Source: Aphrophora alni (taxonomy: Eukaryota; Arthropoda; Insecta; Hemiptera; Aphrophoridae). Taken from it: 64,000 nt of DNA. The notes beneath the pieces were generated by a model. It was not told the DNA's origin, did no database searches, and worked only from the letters and a program-made list of their open reading frames with translations. This document shows positions 41,201 to 54,300 of this stretch, piece by piece; within the stretch, counting starts at the first letter, position 1; every line of letters starts with the position of its first letter. The position numbers and the translations under genes were made by a program. The stretch spans positions 82,448,060 to 82,512,059 of the forward strand of contig OY740767.1 in NCBI GenBank assembly GCA_963513935.1, given 5' to 3'.

Positions 41201-44200
41201 TTTTATTTATAATTTATACAATTAAATGTAATTTATATACAAAATTATTTTTTATTGCCTGTTATTGTTAAATGTTGTACTATATATTTTGATTTCAGAA
41301 CAAACACACAACAAAAACTTTGAAATTAGGTGAACCGGTCAAAATGACCGGATGTTTCTGATAACGTATTTATTTTTATGTTTCGGTTAAAGTGTTAAAG
41401 CGAGACTTATAGTCTAAGTCCATTGATGTTGTCCTGGAGTGTATGTCTTGTATGAGTCTGCACAGATGGTGACTATATATAAATTATGTCATCATATTTA
41501 GGAACTGATGGCTTGATTCAATTTGTAGATGACACTACACTTACAAAGTGTTTCGGTTAAAGTGTTAAAGCAGATTCTACACAAAATTTGGAAATACAAT
41601 CTCGTATTGAAACAAATTTTGCATGTAAATTTTTTGCTGAAAAAAACTTGCACATAAATGCAGATAAGACCAAAATACTGAATTTTAACCTAAACCAAAA
41701 AAAATAACAGCATTGGTCCAGTTGTTACATTGGGCGAGAAAGTTATTGTAGAAGTGCAATCATCAAAGTTTCTTGGCCTGTTAATTGACAATCATTAAAC
41801 TGGTTGGTACATAATGACCTCATATTCAGAAAATTATCATCAAATATATATTTGTTGATGGCAGTGAAAACATTTGGCATTGTTAGTACCCTGCATATGG
41901 CCTTCTACGGGAATATTTTTCTATACCTAAATAATGAAAATCCTTTGTGGGATAATTCAACAATTAAAAACGTATCTCGAGTATTTACACTACAAAAAAA
42001 GAGTAGTAAGACTGATAACTGGCCTGGGTCAAATAGAATCCTGCAAATTGGCTTTTAAAGGCCTTTCTGTACTTTGGTCTTCATTTGTTATAAAATTGTT
42101 TGAGAATTAAGATATTATGACAAAAACAATTGCTATTTTAAACCTTATGATAAATTTATTTAAGATTAATGGGCCTTATAAAAAATGTAGGACTACCCCT
42201 ATACCAAAGTGTGTATTTGTTTTAATACATAAATAATACATAAACATTGTTCATACAAATTGAATATTTTAAATGTTTATTTATGATCAATGTTTTGTAA
42301 ATGTTTTAAAACATGATCAATAAACACTATTGAAATTAAATACTGTGTAAATTTGTAGGTGTTCAATCATATTTTACAATTCAATAAATTATGAGTTAGT
42401 TTAGATTGAAGAATAATGGACTTATTAAAATGTGCACTCTTAAAAGAGAGATTTTTGTATCTAATTAATTTTCTTGTTAATTATTTTATATTTATTGGTG
42501 TTGATAAGATTACAATATTAATTGGCGAGTAGAACTATCATTATAATGTTGTGTATGTTTGTCAAGATTTAATTGTTAACTATTATTTCTTGTCTAAGTA
42601 TGAACTAAATCAAAGTTCTGTATCACTAAAATAATCCTAAATTCTTTAGTTATAGATATAATATAGAGCTACCATTCGTAACAACCCATTGACAATTTAG
42701 TTGTGGAATTTAAATAAAAATACTGTTATTACAGTTTTCCATTAGGGTAATGATCTCATATTGATAAATTTAATAATGTATGTTTAAAGTTCTCTTAAAA
42801 ATTTGAACTCAGTGTACATATGAAGTTCTGTTTGTTTTGACTAACCCAACAGAGTCTCACCAATATCATACAGACAGAAATTGAACTGATGGTCTCTATG
42901 TAATAAGAAACTATAATTAATTTTAAAAAATATCGAAAGTTTTGGTTTTCATATCAATTGTCTATCTATTTCTCTCCACTACCAGCCAAAATTGGGTTTA
43001 CAGTGTGCACCAATATTCACTCGATTAGAGCCCAATGCTGTGTGGTTGCCCCCAAATTGGATAAGCTACAAATTATTGACTAATTGAAGGTTCAAGTTTT
43101 TCCATGGTATTTAATATATGTGATAGCAATGCAGTATAAATAACAACTTTCAGGTTTATAGTACTCATGAAGTTAATCTTGTAGTTAAGCCTGAAATGCC
43201 TGTGACTTGGTGTTAGCAGGATGTAACTTATTTCTTACTTCTTAGAGCTTGAGTCTAGCAGTCAGGTAATGCCGATATCACGATGCATACTGTACAATTG
43301 CTCAGCAATGACCATTAGAAATTGGCAACTCTGTATTGTCTGGACATTGTTGTAAAGGTTTCTCCTTGTCTTGCAGGGTCTTCTTTATTATATCACTGTT
43401 AGGGCAGTTTTTCTACTCACAATCTATAATCACATTTGACAGAGATTCTGTCCTTGAGCACCCTTGACTGGAAAGTGATGAAGAACAATTTTAACTTTTG
43501 GAAATTCAACTATTCTAGAATTAGGGTGTGCTGAATTTTACAGCCTATATGAAGAATTTGGTACTAACAAGTAGCACTAGCTAGCTCTAAACAGAAAGTT
43601 TCTAGTTGCTGTGGAATAAAAAGATTGGATTATGAGTCCATATATAATTGTCTATTTGTTTTGAAGATTTGATTTTCTGACTAAGAGTGTTAGTATTACA
43701 GTAATTGGATGTAGATAATCTCGTTAGTATCTAGTATCTCGAAATTGAAATAGTTAAAAAATAAGACTTTTTAAATTATGTAAGTCTATATTTAAGTATC
43801 AGTTTAATATTTAAGAACATTTTTGAGTTGTATAAATGCCATAAACAAAAGTCCTTTTTTGTTTTCTAGGTATCAGTTACACTGGCTGGTGTAAATGGAA
43901 CCCAACAAGTAACATGCAGCCGACAAGTAGTTGTTATGCCTGACTTAAGTCTTTCTGATGCAATAAAGAAAGGACCTTATGATGCTGTGGTCTTGCCTGG
44001 AGGCTTAGGAGGAGCAAAGACTTTTGCTGAAGTATAAAACATTTCAAAAATATAATTTTTTAAAAAATATAAATTTTAGGGAGTATATATATCAAGATTT
44101 CAATTATTTGGCCCTTCCACAATACTGGGTAACCAAATATAGTGGATTATCAAATGACTTATTTATATAAATCCTTTGTTAACTAAACCTTTGAACTAAG

Positions 44201-47200
44201 CTTAAGAAACATAAGACACTATGTAATGCAGATTAACAACCTACAGTATATTCACATTGCACAAAGGTGGCGTGGTAGGATCTAGAAACTGCTGCAAATA
44301 GAACAGGAAAAATAGAAGCCACTAACTGATCTAGTGGTTAGCATTCTTGCTTAGTGAGAGATTTCGGGTTCAATTCCTATAAAGACTTAACCCCCGACCT
44401 GGCAGACTGTCCGGTTTTAACAAATGACCGGGTCGTGGCAACTGTCATGGCTCACTTCACCAACTATAAAACACGTATTTTGCAATTCAACGTTACGCCC
44501 ACTTAGAATTGTCGTATCGCAATAAATAAAATACCGTTGGAAAGCTAATGTTTCGTAGATGCGTAATCATGCAAAAAAAATACCACAAAACGTTATAAAT
44601 AATATTCCAAAAATTGGTGAAGTTCGCTTATTTTTCATGCGTAAAATCGTAAATTTAAACTCTGCACTTTTTCGTAAAACGCGCCGCCATTTTTCCCGAT
44701 ATGATTACAACTCTATTTATCTGTCATTTAAGTCAACTAAAACACTGTTCTATAGATCACATGTTTCTCTTTCTAACCGTAGATTACAAATTTTTCTGCA
44801 TCTAACAGATCCAGAGATAACAAACCTAACAACGCGAAATTCATTTGGCATTCGGTGCACTTTACGAAATGACGAAATTCTTTTTCATGTCAGAAAAATG
44901 ACTTGTTCTTTACAGTATGTTGTAGGGGAAATTTCATTCTATAAATTGGTACCACTTGATATAGGCAAATACTTACTAAGAAGGTTTTGTTTTGATGTCC
45001 AAACGTAGCAATTGTGTGACGTAAAAACTGAACAAATGGCGTAGCGCATATTGGTTTTGGGGTTAGATATTTGTTATTTTGAAGGTTTGTGTATATTCTA
45101 AAAAATATTTTAAACATAAAATACCAGTCATATAAAAAATACCAGAATTTTTTTAGGCTATTCAAACACTTACACTAAATGTAGTATATAGTTGTGAAGA
45201 TAAATCTGTATCAACAAAACATAATAAATAAATTACAATAAATTAAAAAATAATAAATTAACAAAAGAATAATTAATATACATTAAATTTGACACAGTGT
45301 CAGCATGTAAAATGCTTATCTCGGTCAGTGAGAAAAACAAACTAATTCCATCTGGGAAGCTCAACTTTGAAGGTACAATACTACCAAAATATTTCCCCCA
45401 TAGAAACGTAGAATATTTTCCACTAAACCTACAAACGTCCTCTTTTCAATGATATATAGATTGTCACAAAATTGAAATATTACCAATTGATATTTGATAT
45501 AGAGTGGCATTGTCGCAAATGGCATTGGAACTAATCGTTTTAATCATGATGTTTTAAAAGTCTGTATTCACTAGTTATGAGAATGACGATAATTTGGGAC
45601 ATTTGAAAAGATTCTTCTTTTATTAAGACCTTTAAAAATAGTTGTCAGCCAATGGAGTTTTACATTTAAGATTTTTAGCTGCCTCTTTAGTTTCATCTTG
45701 TACGTTGTTTATAAAATTGTGCATTTATAATTTTCTAATGAGAATGAAAAAACTTGTCATGTATTTGAGAAGTAAAAGATAACTCAAATCAAAGGTAATT
45801 ATATAAACTAAAATTCACATTTTAAATTTAAGTATTATTTAGTTTTCATGTTTACAGCCAAAAACTGAGGATGCATTTCATGTTTGTCATGTGGGTTTTA
45901 TAATTCTCCACCTCAATAATTACATCTTCTACAATTATATTTTGTAGAATGAAATAAAAAGAAGCAAAACAAATTGAAAGTAAAATGCTTAAAGGTGTAA
46001 GCTTTAAAAATATATGTTTTGAAGATGTTTGGGAAAAACCCGTGTCTGATCCAACTCTCAGCTCTAGACAGTTTCTTAAAGTGTAAGTGTTATATAACCT
46101 CTATGTAAATTTGTTTGACTAAAGTTTTTCATTAAAATATCTATTTTTACTATATTATAAGATACCCACTATACATATTTTTCAAGTCTCCAGCTTCTGT
46201 CGAAGGATGTGGATTATATGTTAGATTTTATTGTTAGTGATTTAAATCTGTTTTATAATTTAACTAGGTATAGTACTTTTTAAATTAAAAGATTTGTTCT
46301 ATATCATTATTAAATACAGTAATGCATAATATACATATATTTAACAGAAATAATTACTCTCTTAGATTTTGTGCTCAATTAATGTATATAGTGTAAATCA
46401 TATAATACTATGCAGCTTCCCTACATCTCTTAATGATGTTTTAAATCTCTGATTTAATTGAATTCAAAAAAACATTGTGCAACTGCTGGGATTAACTACA
46501 AGGCATGTTTAATTAATATTCGGTTTGTATTTGCCGTTTATATACTTTTAGCAAACAGATAGTGCTAGCGTTGCATGTTTACATGAATCAATACTTAGCT
46601 GTTAGGAATAATGACCTATAGCCTCAAATTATTACTTATAAGGCTTATCTATCTCCTAGCGACTATTTTATCTTTCTTCACCTTAAACTCTGGCTTGCAT
46701 CAGAGAGGTTTGACGATGATCGACGGTTTAAATTGCAGGAGGCAAAATTTTTCAAAGAGGGAATAAAGAAGTTAGTGAAACACTATGCAAAATGTGTTCA
46801 AGTCGAAACTATGTAGAAAAATAGGCAAATAAATGTAGTTGTTATTTGTAATAATAAAGATTTTTTATATTTTCCATTTTAATTTTATTTCAAACTGAAC
46901 CATACTGAAAATACATTTTTGTTTGTATTTTGAGTGCAGAGAGTTTACTCAAAGAAAGTATGGTCCTTAAATAAAGTAATTGCTCTGCCGTTCTGCAGAA
47001 TCGTGAATGTTTATTTCATTATAAAGCAGATTACCAATATTTCTAGAATTTTCATCCTGAAATGTGACAAAATAGGTTTGCAATGTATGAAGATTCTGTT
47101 TCATCATTTTACTTTATCAATCCACTGTATCAATCTGTTTTAATTAACTTACAATTTTAACACTACTTAATTATGTGTAAGATAAATAATTTGTTTAGTA

Positions 47201-47329
47201 AAAATTCTAACACATATATTGTCATAAATTTCCTATTAATGATATTTTATATTTGTTTAAGAATGCAGCAGTTGGAGCTTTGCTGAAGGAACAAGAGAAA
47301 TCAGGTCGCATAGTTGCAGCTATTTGTGC

Positions 47330-47388
<59 letters not shown>

Positions 47389-50300
47389 TAATTTTTGCCA
47401 CTACTAAGGTCAAATCATACAAATATTGTGTGCTTGTCACATGTTGATTGTACTTTAATAATTCATGCTAGTGACATAATGTTAAGTTGTTGATACATTT
47501 AAAAATGAAATGTAGTTATTGTAGTTGTGTCATGTTGAGACCTAGGCCCCGGACCATGAAATTTGTATCAATCTTATGTCCATAAAAAAGTTGTATGTGT
47601 TTTTTCAATTGAAAACATGTTAAGGAAAAAATATTATTGGTTTTTTAAATAATGATTTGTATACTTGATTTCAAATACGTAATTAAAATGTTTGATTTTG
47701 CCATATAACTTCCATATATTTTGTATTCAAGAATTAACCTGGTCACATTCTTGGAACAATTGGAATTATATTTTAATTAACAAATTTATCTAAAATATGG
47801 ACTCGGTAAAGGTTAAAGCATAATGGACTTAGGTATTGTAAGGTAAGTATATGTTAAGTGCCAAGCAGTTTTCGAGAAATTAACTCCAGAAAATTTTGAT
47901 TCATATAAATTTTTTGTCAGTATGCCATAGCGACCAAATGAGCCATCTTGTGGAACAGTTTGCTGCCTACTAGAAGTGGTTGTTTTATTTCCTGTGGTAA
48001 ATCATTCCTGTTCTTCCTAATTGTTCCAGTGAAAAATGTTTTGCTGTTATATAAAAAACTTGTCAGAGGAAGACCAGACAAAAATTGTCTGTAACAAATG
48101 GTACCCCTTATTTAGTAAATTACAAAATGATAATAATTTTTTCTCTACACTAAATACAAGGCCATTTTTCCTTTATTTCTCTAGCATTTTCATCAGATCT
48201 TGACCTTTTATAACAATAGTAACTCATGCAATATTTTGAGACTGAATCACACAGCACCCACAATTTCATACCCCACCTATTATAGTGCTTATTTGGGAGA
48301 TATTGCATCAACTGTGAGTGGCTCTTATACCAATAAGACTTTCATCCAAGATATTTGCTGATGCAGTGTATATCAATTTTTTGAAGTTCTATAAGCATGG
48401 TCCAGTAATGTTTGAAATTTTTGCCATGACTCATATCCAGGTTCGGTGTGTTTTATGGTAACCTGTTGTTATTTAATATGAAAACAAAAATTAGTTCAAA
48501 CCGTGCACGAGATAACATTTTACGAAACCAGAGTGTGGTTTGTGAAGTTGTAGTGAACCAGTAAGATTTTAGTGTTGGTTTGTTTATTAGGGCCATATTC
48601 AAAATAACAATTATAAAACATAACATCTCGTTTACCGTCATTGGTTTCCAAAGTTTAAAATTCTTTGAAGGAGAAATATTTTGTCCTTTTAATAAAAATT
48701 GTATCATCAGCATACCGGTTTGTTTCTTTTACAAATGATTCTAATAATGAATCAGTAAAAAAAAGTTTTAACTAATGATGGGTATGAATTTGGGGTGGGG
48801 CAATTTTTTTGGCCTAGGTGTTTCATTGAAAGAAAAGCTTGTATTATTTTAAAATGATCTTCCACTTTACTCCAGATATCACTATCATCATCTCCATCAC
48901 TTGATTCATCATTTATATGAGAATTATCACTCAAAACCTGTCTATTAATGTTGGAAACTGTAGGCCTATCAGTGTTTGATTGCTAACCTCACTGTCACTG
49001 TCAATAATAGTCGACAATCTCAAATTACCCAGAAATGATTATGTTTGGGGTCTGTTGGGATCATAAGTTGGGTCTTCATCTGAATCGTCAAAAATATCTA
49101 CTTCATTTTTCCTACATAAATTCAAATCAACATCCATTAACCTATCAACATCTCTTGATCCAACAAATTCATTGTCACCACTCACTTTGAAGAAAAATAA
49201 AACCCATACCTAGAAAGTAAAACTTAGTGCTGGAAGTAAAATATAACAGTAAAATAACCACCAAACAAATTAAAACTTGAATAACTATATATTGCAGTCT
49301 AAATACGCAGTTTTTTACAACTAAACTAAGAGACACTACATACTACTCTTATAGAATTCTTAGGCCTAGACAGCTGATCGCCACAGATGACCAGAACATT
49401 TACACAGTTTGTTTATTTATTTTAATATTGTGTTATAATATTTTGTTATTATTTATAATTCACATTATTATTTAATAATAATTATTATATTCATTATAAA
49501 TTACATTATTACTCTTCAAAAATAGTAATTTCATTACTTTTACTCATTTACGGTGAAATTTTTCACAACTGATGAAATATCATCAAGTGGTCCTTTACAC
49601 ATCGAAATAATTTGACGATATTTTGTTAGATGGTCTTTTTCAGTGATGAAATATCGTTAGATGATCTCAAAAGGGTTAACTAAACTATTCGTAAGGAATA
49701 ATTTGAATAAGTAAACAAATAATTAAATAGTTTAGTTTATTTTAGGTAACATAACATAAAATTTAGCGATTAGATAATTCAATTTATTAAGTATTTAATA
49801 TTGATTCATTTTATTTTATAACTTTACTGATTATTGTATAATACATAGAAGGATGCAAAAGTTGTAAAATCATTGAATTTTAGAAGAGAATTCAGACTAG
49901 CTGCACATAAACGAAAGGGTGGTATCACTCATGTGGACCTATACACACGGAAGAAGTTCACTAATATAATTTTTAGTAACCTTCTTTAATTTTTCGTTAT
50001 AAGCCATACAAGTATAGGTTTGCTTGTATTTGAAATCCAAAAGTAAAAGCGCTGATCTGTATATCCTGGGTTCATAAGAAGAAAACCTTCTTTGATTTAT
50101 GAAAACCATGGTCTATCACATTGGTTTGTATGTAAACTCATCTTGTTTTAAACAGTTCGTCTGCTGATATTGACCTGAAGTTTCATTTATTTTAGTTTCT
50201 TCCGTTTCTTGAGATGGTCTTCATCTGTTTGCTTAGAGATCCTGGCTTTTATGTGTGTGTGATTCATTCATTTCAACTATATATTTTGTCTTTACTACAT

Positions 50301-51344
50301 TTAATTATAATATTGTCTCAAATATTTATTAAATTTATTTATTTTGTTTTTAGCTCCAACTGCATTGAAAGCCCATGGAATTAGCTTTGGTAAAAAGCTG
50401 ACATCTTACCCGTCAGTAAAAGATGATTTAGTTAAAGATTACAATTACAGTGAAGACATTGTTGTGATTGATGGTAAATATTTATTGATTTAACTTATGT
50501 GTAATATCCACTGCTAGAGCAGTGTATTTGATAATAATGTTTTACACAAAAGTCCCTTGACTAATGTTGAACTTAAATCTAAATTTTGTTTTAAACAGGG
50601 TTGTCTAATATAAGTACTATAAGAGATTCAATTTACTGTCGTTCTCACTTGTCTCACTATTTAGTTCACTTTCATACTCTCACACTTTTGCATATCATTA
50701 AAATAAAACTTGAACACAATTTTTCACAAATAATATGAGATAGTTTGATTATTCTAGCTCAAGTATCACTGAAGCGTGTTTAATTTTGTTGTTAAAACAC
50801 GCTTGATTTAATAAACATATAATTTATGAAAAATTGTATTCAATTTATATTTTAATTTTAAAACATCTCAAGTAAGCTACAAGTCAAGTAAGCTGAATAT
50901 GTATTCATTCTGCATATAACGTCAGTATTTATATATGTGCATTTACTTACAAATTGTCTTTATATAGAAATTCATAGCAAAATCTAGAATATTTTGTTTT
51001 CTCATTCCAAAGTTTGTAAATTGTGTTTCAAATTTTCAAAAAAGGAAAGATAACTTTTCATTCAAATCTATCTATACAAATAAATCTGTAGGGGGGGGGG
51101 GGGGAGGGCCACATTTGTCCTCTCATATTTTAAAAACTATTAAACTAATTATAATGAGAAATTCAAAAACAAAAGGAAGGCTTTAATGTTGAGTTTTTTC
51201 GATATCTCAATAGTGCCACACTATATTACTATCAGGTGCTGCATTCTATCGGACAATTTAGAAACTTCTTGGAACCTTGACAAAATAGATAATCTCTCAA
51301 TGCATTGAACCATCCTGACATATGACTTTTATAATAATAATAAT

Positions 51345-51399
<55 letters not shown>

Positions 51400-54300
51400 A
51401 AACTATTTGAAAATTTTGAAAAATTATGTTGTTAGTTGAAAGGTTCAAAATGTAGGAATTTTATCATTTCAATGAGTTTTTTGCTTTGTGAAACATTTGA
51501 GACGACCTTAAAGGGTTTATTTCCTCCAACCGTGAGTGCTAAAATTGTCAAATCAGCTGACAGTATTTCTAACTCACTCACTTTTACCAAGCTTTTTCTG
51601 TCAACACTAACAATGTTTAGAAACCATAATTTGTTAGGAGTTTATGATATTTGTAGGCCCAAAAAGGATAAGCTTGATGATATTACTTTTAGGCATTGCT
51701 GTGCATTGCCTGAATGAAAACTGTTTTATTGATTTTCACAAAAATAAGTTCCTTCAAGTGACTGCTCCCCCTAGTTATAGTTAACCTTTTGCTGAGTTTT
51801 TATAGAATTGTTTGCCAAATTTATATATATATATTTAAATTTTATTTTGTTATTATTATTTTTTAATATTTCCAAAAATTAATATGTTTAAAATTTTTGT
51901 AATTATATCATAAATATATTGTGTTGGGGTATAGTAATGAGTAGTTCTCATTTTTTCTTTCCTTTATTCCCAAGAAAAGGGTGGGAAAATTAAATTAAAG
52001 CACCACACATGAGGGAATAGTCCCCTGTAGAGAACGATCCAGAACTCAAATTTTCTAAAAGCTAAAAAATTAAAATAAAATAAAAAATTATAAATAAATG
52101 TATTTAACCCTCAAACTGCATTTCGACACTTTTGTGTTGAAACACTATTGCACTGTGTTGGTATCAACACAAAAAAAAGAAGATTTTTGCAATTCAAGAT
52201 TTCTCCCACTTTGAAACATCTTACCACAATAAATAAAATACTGTTGTAAAGCTAATGTTCCATAGATGCATATCATGCAAAAAACCATAAAACTTTATTT
52301 CATAATCATGTAAACCAAAAATTATATACAGCAAAAGGTAAAAATTAAAGAATTCAATCAAGTTGGAGTGTTTTGCCACAAGAGAACAGCACTGCACGGT
52401 TCTTTGCAATATAAGAAAATGTTAACTTCATATAATTTTTATAAATTATAATATTAGGTAATTCTTGTCCAAATACCACAAGTTGACAATATTTTATAGT
52501 ATTTGTCTTTTTCTTTCGAACTATAAATTTCAAATTATCCTAACTATAATAGTTTTTGAGATATATTACATTCTACGAAGTAGTAACCAAAACGAACTAG
52601 ACTCATTTTGTTTTCGGTGTGGTTACAAAATGTGAAATATCGATTACTTACATAGATATTTTGTAACCGTTCTGAATACCTTTAGGAAGATGAAATTTAG
52701 ATCTTTCAGTTGGTACAATCCATTACATCATAGCACTAATTTTAGATATGCATTCTAAGCTGAAGTTCCCTTTTCTCGCCCATGACTTTTCCCAATATTT
52801 GTGCATAGTAAGTAGTCTTATAATTTAAGTAAGTTTATTATAATTTGTTTATACAAGTTATAATTATGTGTGTTATTTAATGTTTTAAATACAAACACCA
52901 TATTTTTATTACATTTTATTTTTTATATGTAAATATTATTAGAACATATTATTTTATGACACTTTTCTTCGTTGGTATTTTTCTCTAAACGCAGTTGTTT
53001 CAGAGCTATGGGCTGTCATGTGTAAAAACTATTACCACCATATGATTTTAATGGAAATTAACGTAATGTATTGCGTAACTTGTTGGAATACATAATTTTA
53101 AAACTAAAAGTAAATACAGTATAAAATTAAGACCTTGATCTTTAACAAGGTTGTTTTATTAATTATTGCTTTCATCAGTGAGAATTTCCAATGCTAATTA
53201 TAATAGATTTTCAAACTGTCCCCCATCAGTGTAAATGCAAGCAGTCACTCTTATGAAAACATCATTAACAGATTTCAACAATGTGTTGTGTAAAATCTCT
53301 TCTACCTTAATTGACATTTGTTCTACAGAAGCATAGCGAAATTTATACAACTGGTCTTTTATGTAACCCCACAGAAAGTAATTTAACGGAGAAAGATCTC
53401 GACTTCTTGCTGGCCTTGATTAGCTGGCAATCCACTTATTATGGAAATGACCGTTTAAAAATCCCTTACCTGCCAAACTTGTGTATGGGAGCTCCATCTT
53501 GTTGAAAATAAATTGCATTCGCTTACTCAAAGGCAATTCATCAATAGATGGCAGCAGAATATCTTCCAGCAATTTACAGTATCGAGCATCCGTAAGAGTT
53601 CTCTCATAGAAGTGCACAGCTAAAATTTGATTGTTTATGATAGTGCACCAGCTATTGAAAATCTGACTTGATTTTGCCTTTCTTTAACAATTAACCAATT
53701 TTCTTTTAACCAGTAATGGTTGTTTTTCAGATTGCATATTCCGTTATTGGAGAAATTTGTTTCATCTGACTATATAATGTTACACAAAATTAGGATAATT
53801 CACAACTTGTTATATAATCCAATTGCTGAATTCAAGGTTTCTTTTTTATCACCGGGTATCATAGTGTGAGTCTACATAGGTTTAAATGCATGGTATTTGT
53901 GCTTCTGCAATACACCTGCTATTGAGCCCTAAGATACTGGAAACAATCGTATTGCTTTCCTTATGGAGGCTGCAGGATGTGCTTCAAAGAAAGCTAGTAT
54001 ATCAATCTCAATATCTTCCATAACTACTCGAGTCTGGCAATGGAGTTTTTTCTGAAATGATCCAGCTATCCGTAATTGTCAACAAATTTTTTAATAATTT
54101 ACGATGAGGTGGGTGTCTATCAGAGTAACGGTGTATGTACATATTTACAGCTAATATGAAATTTCTATTACTTAAAAAATAAATTTCTAGCATATCCACT
54201 TTTTCATTATTATAAATTTGGATTATTTTAATAAAAATTAAACAAAGAGGTGATAGTTGATCACTTAAAAAACAAATAAAACAATATTAAAGACGGAAAT

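Noticed and set aside
44330..44400. Functional tRNA gene
   Set aside because: A- and B-box-like sequences are present, but the acceptor and anticodon stems do not form; better explained as a SINE head.
47222..47447. Open frames across the TA run at exon 3
   Set aside because: Microsatellite translation; only 47262-47331 is supported as coding.
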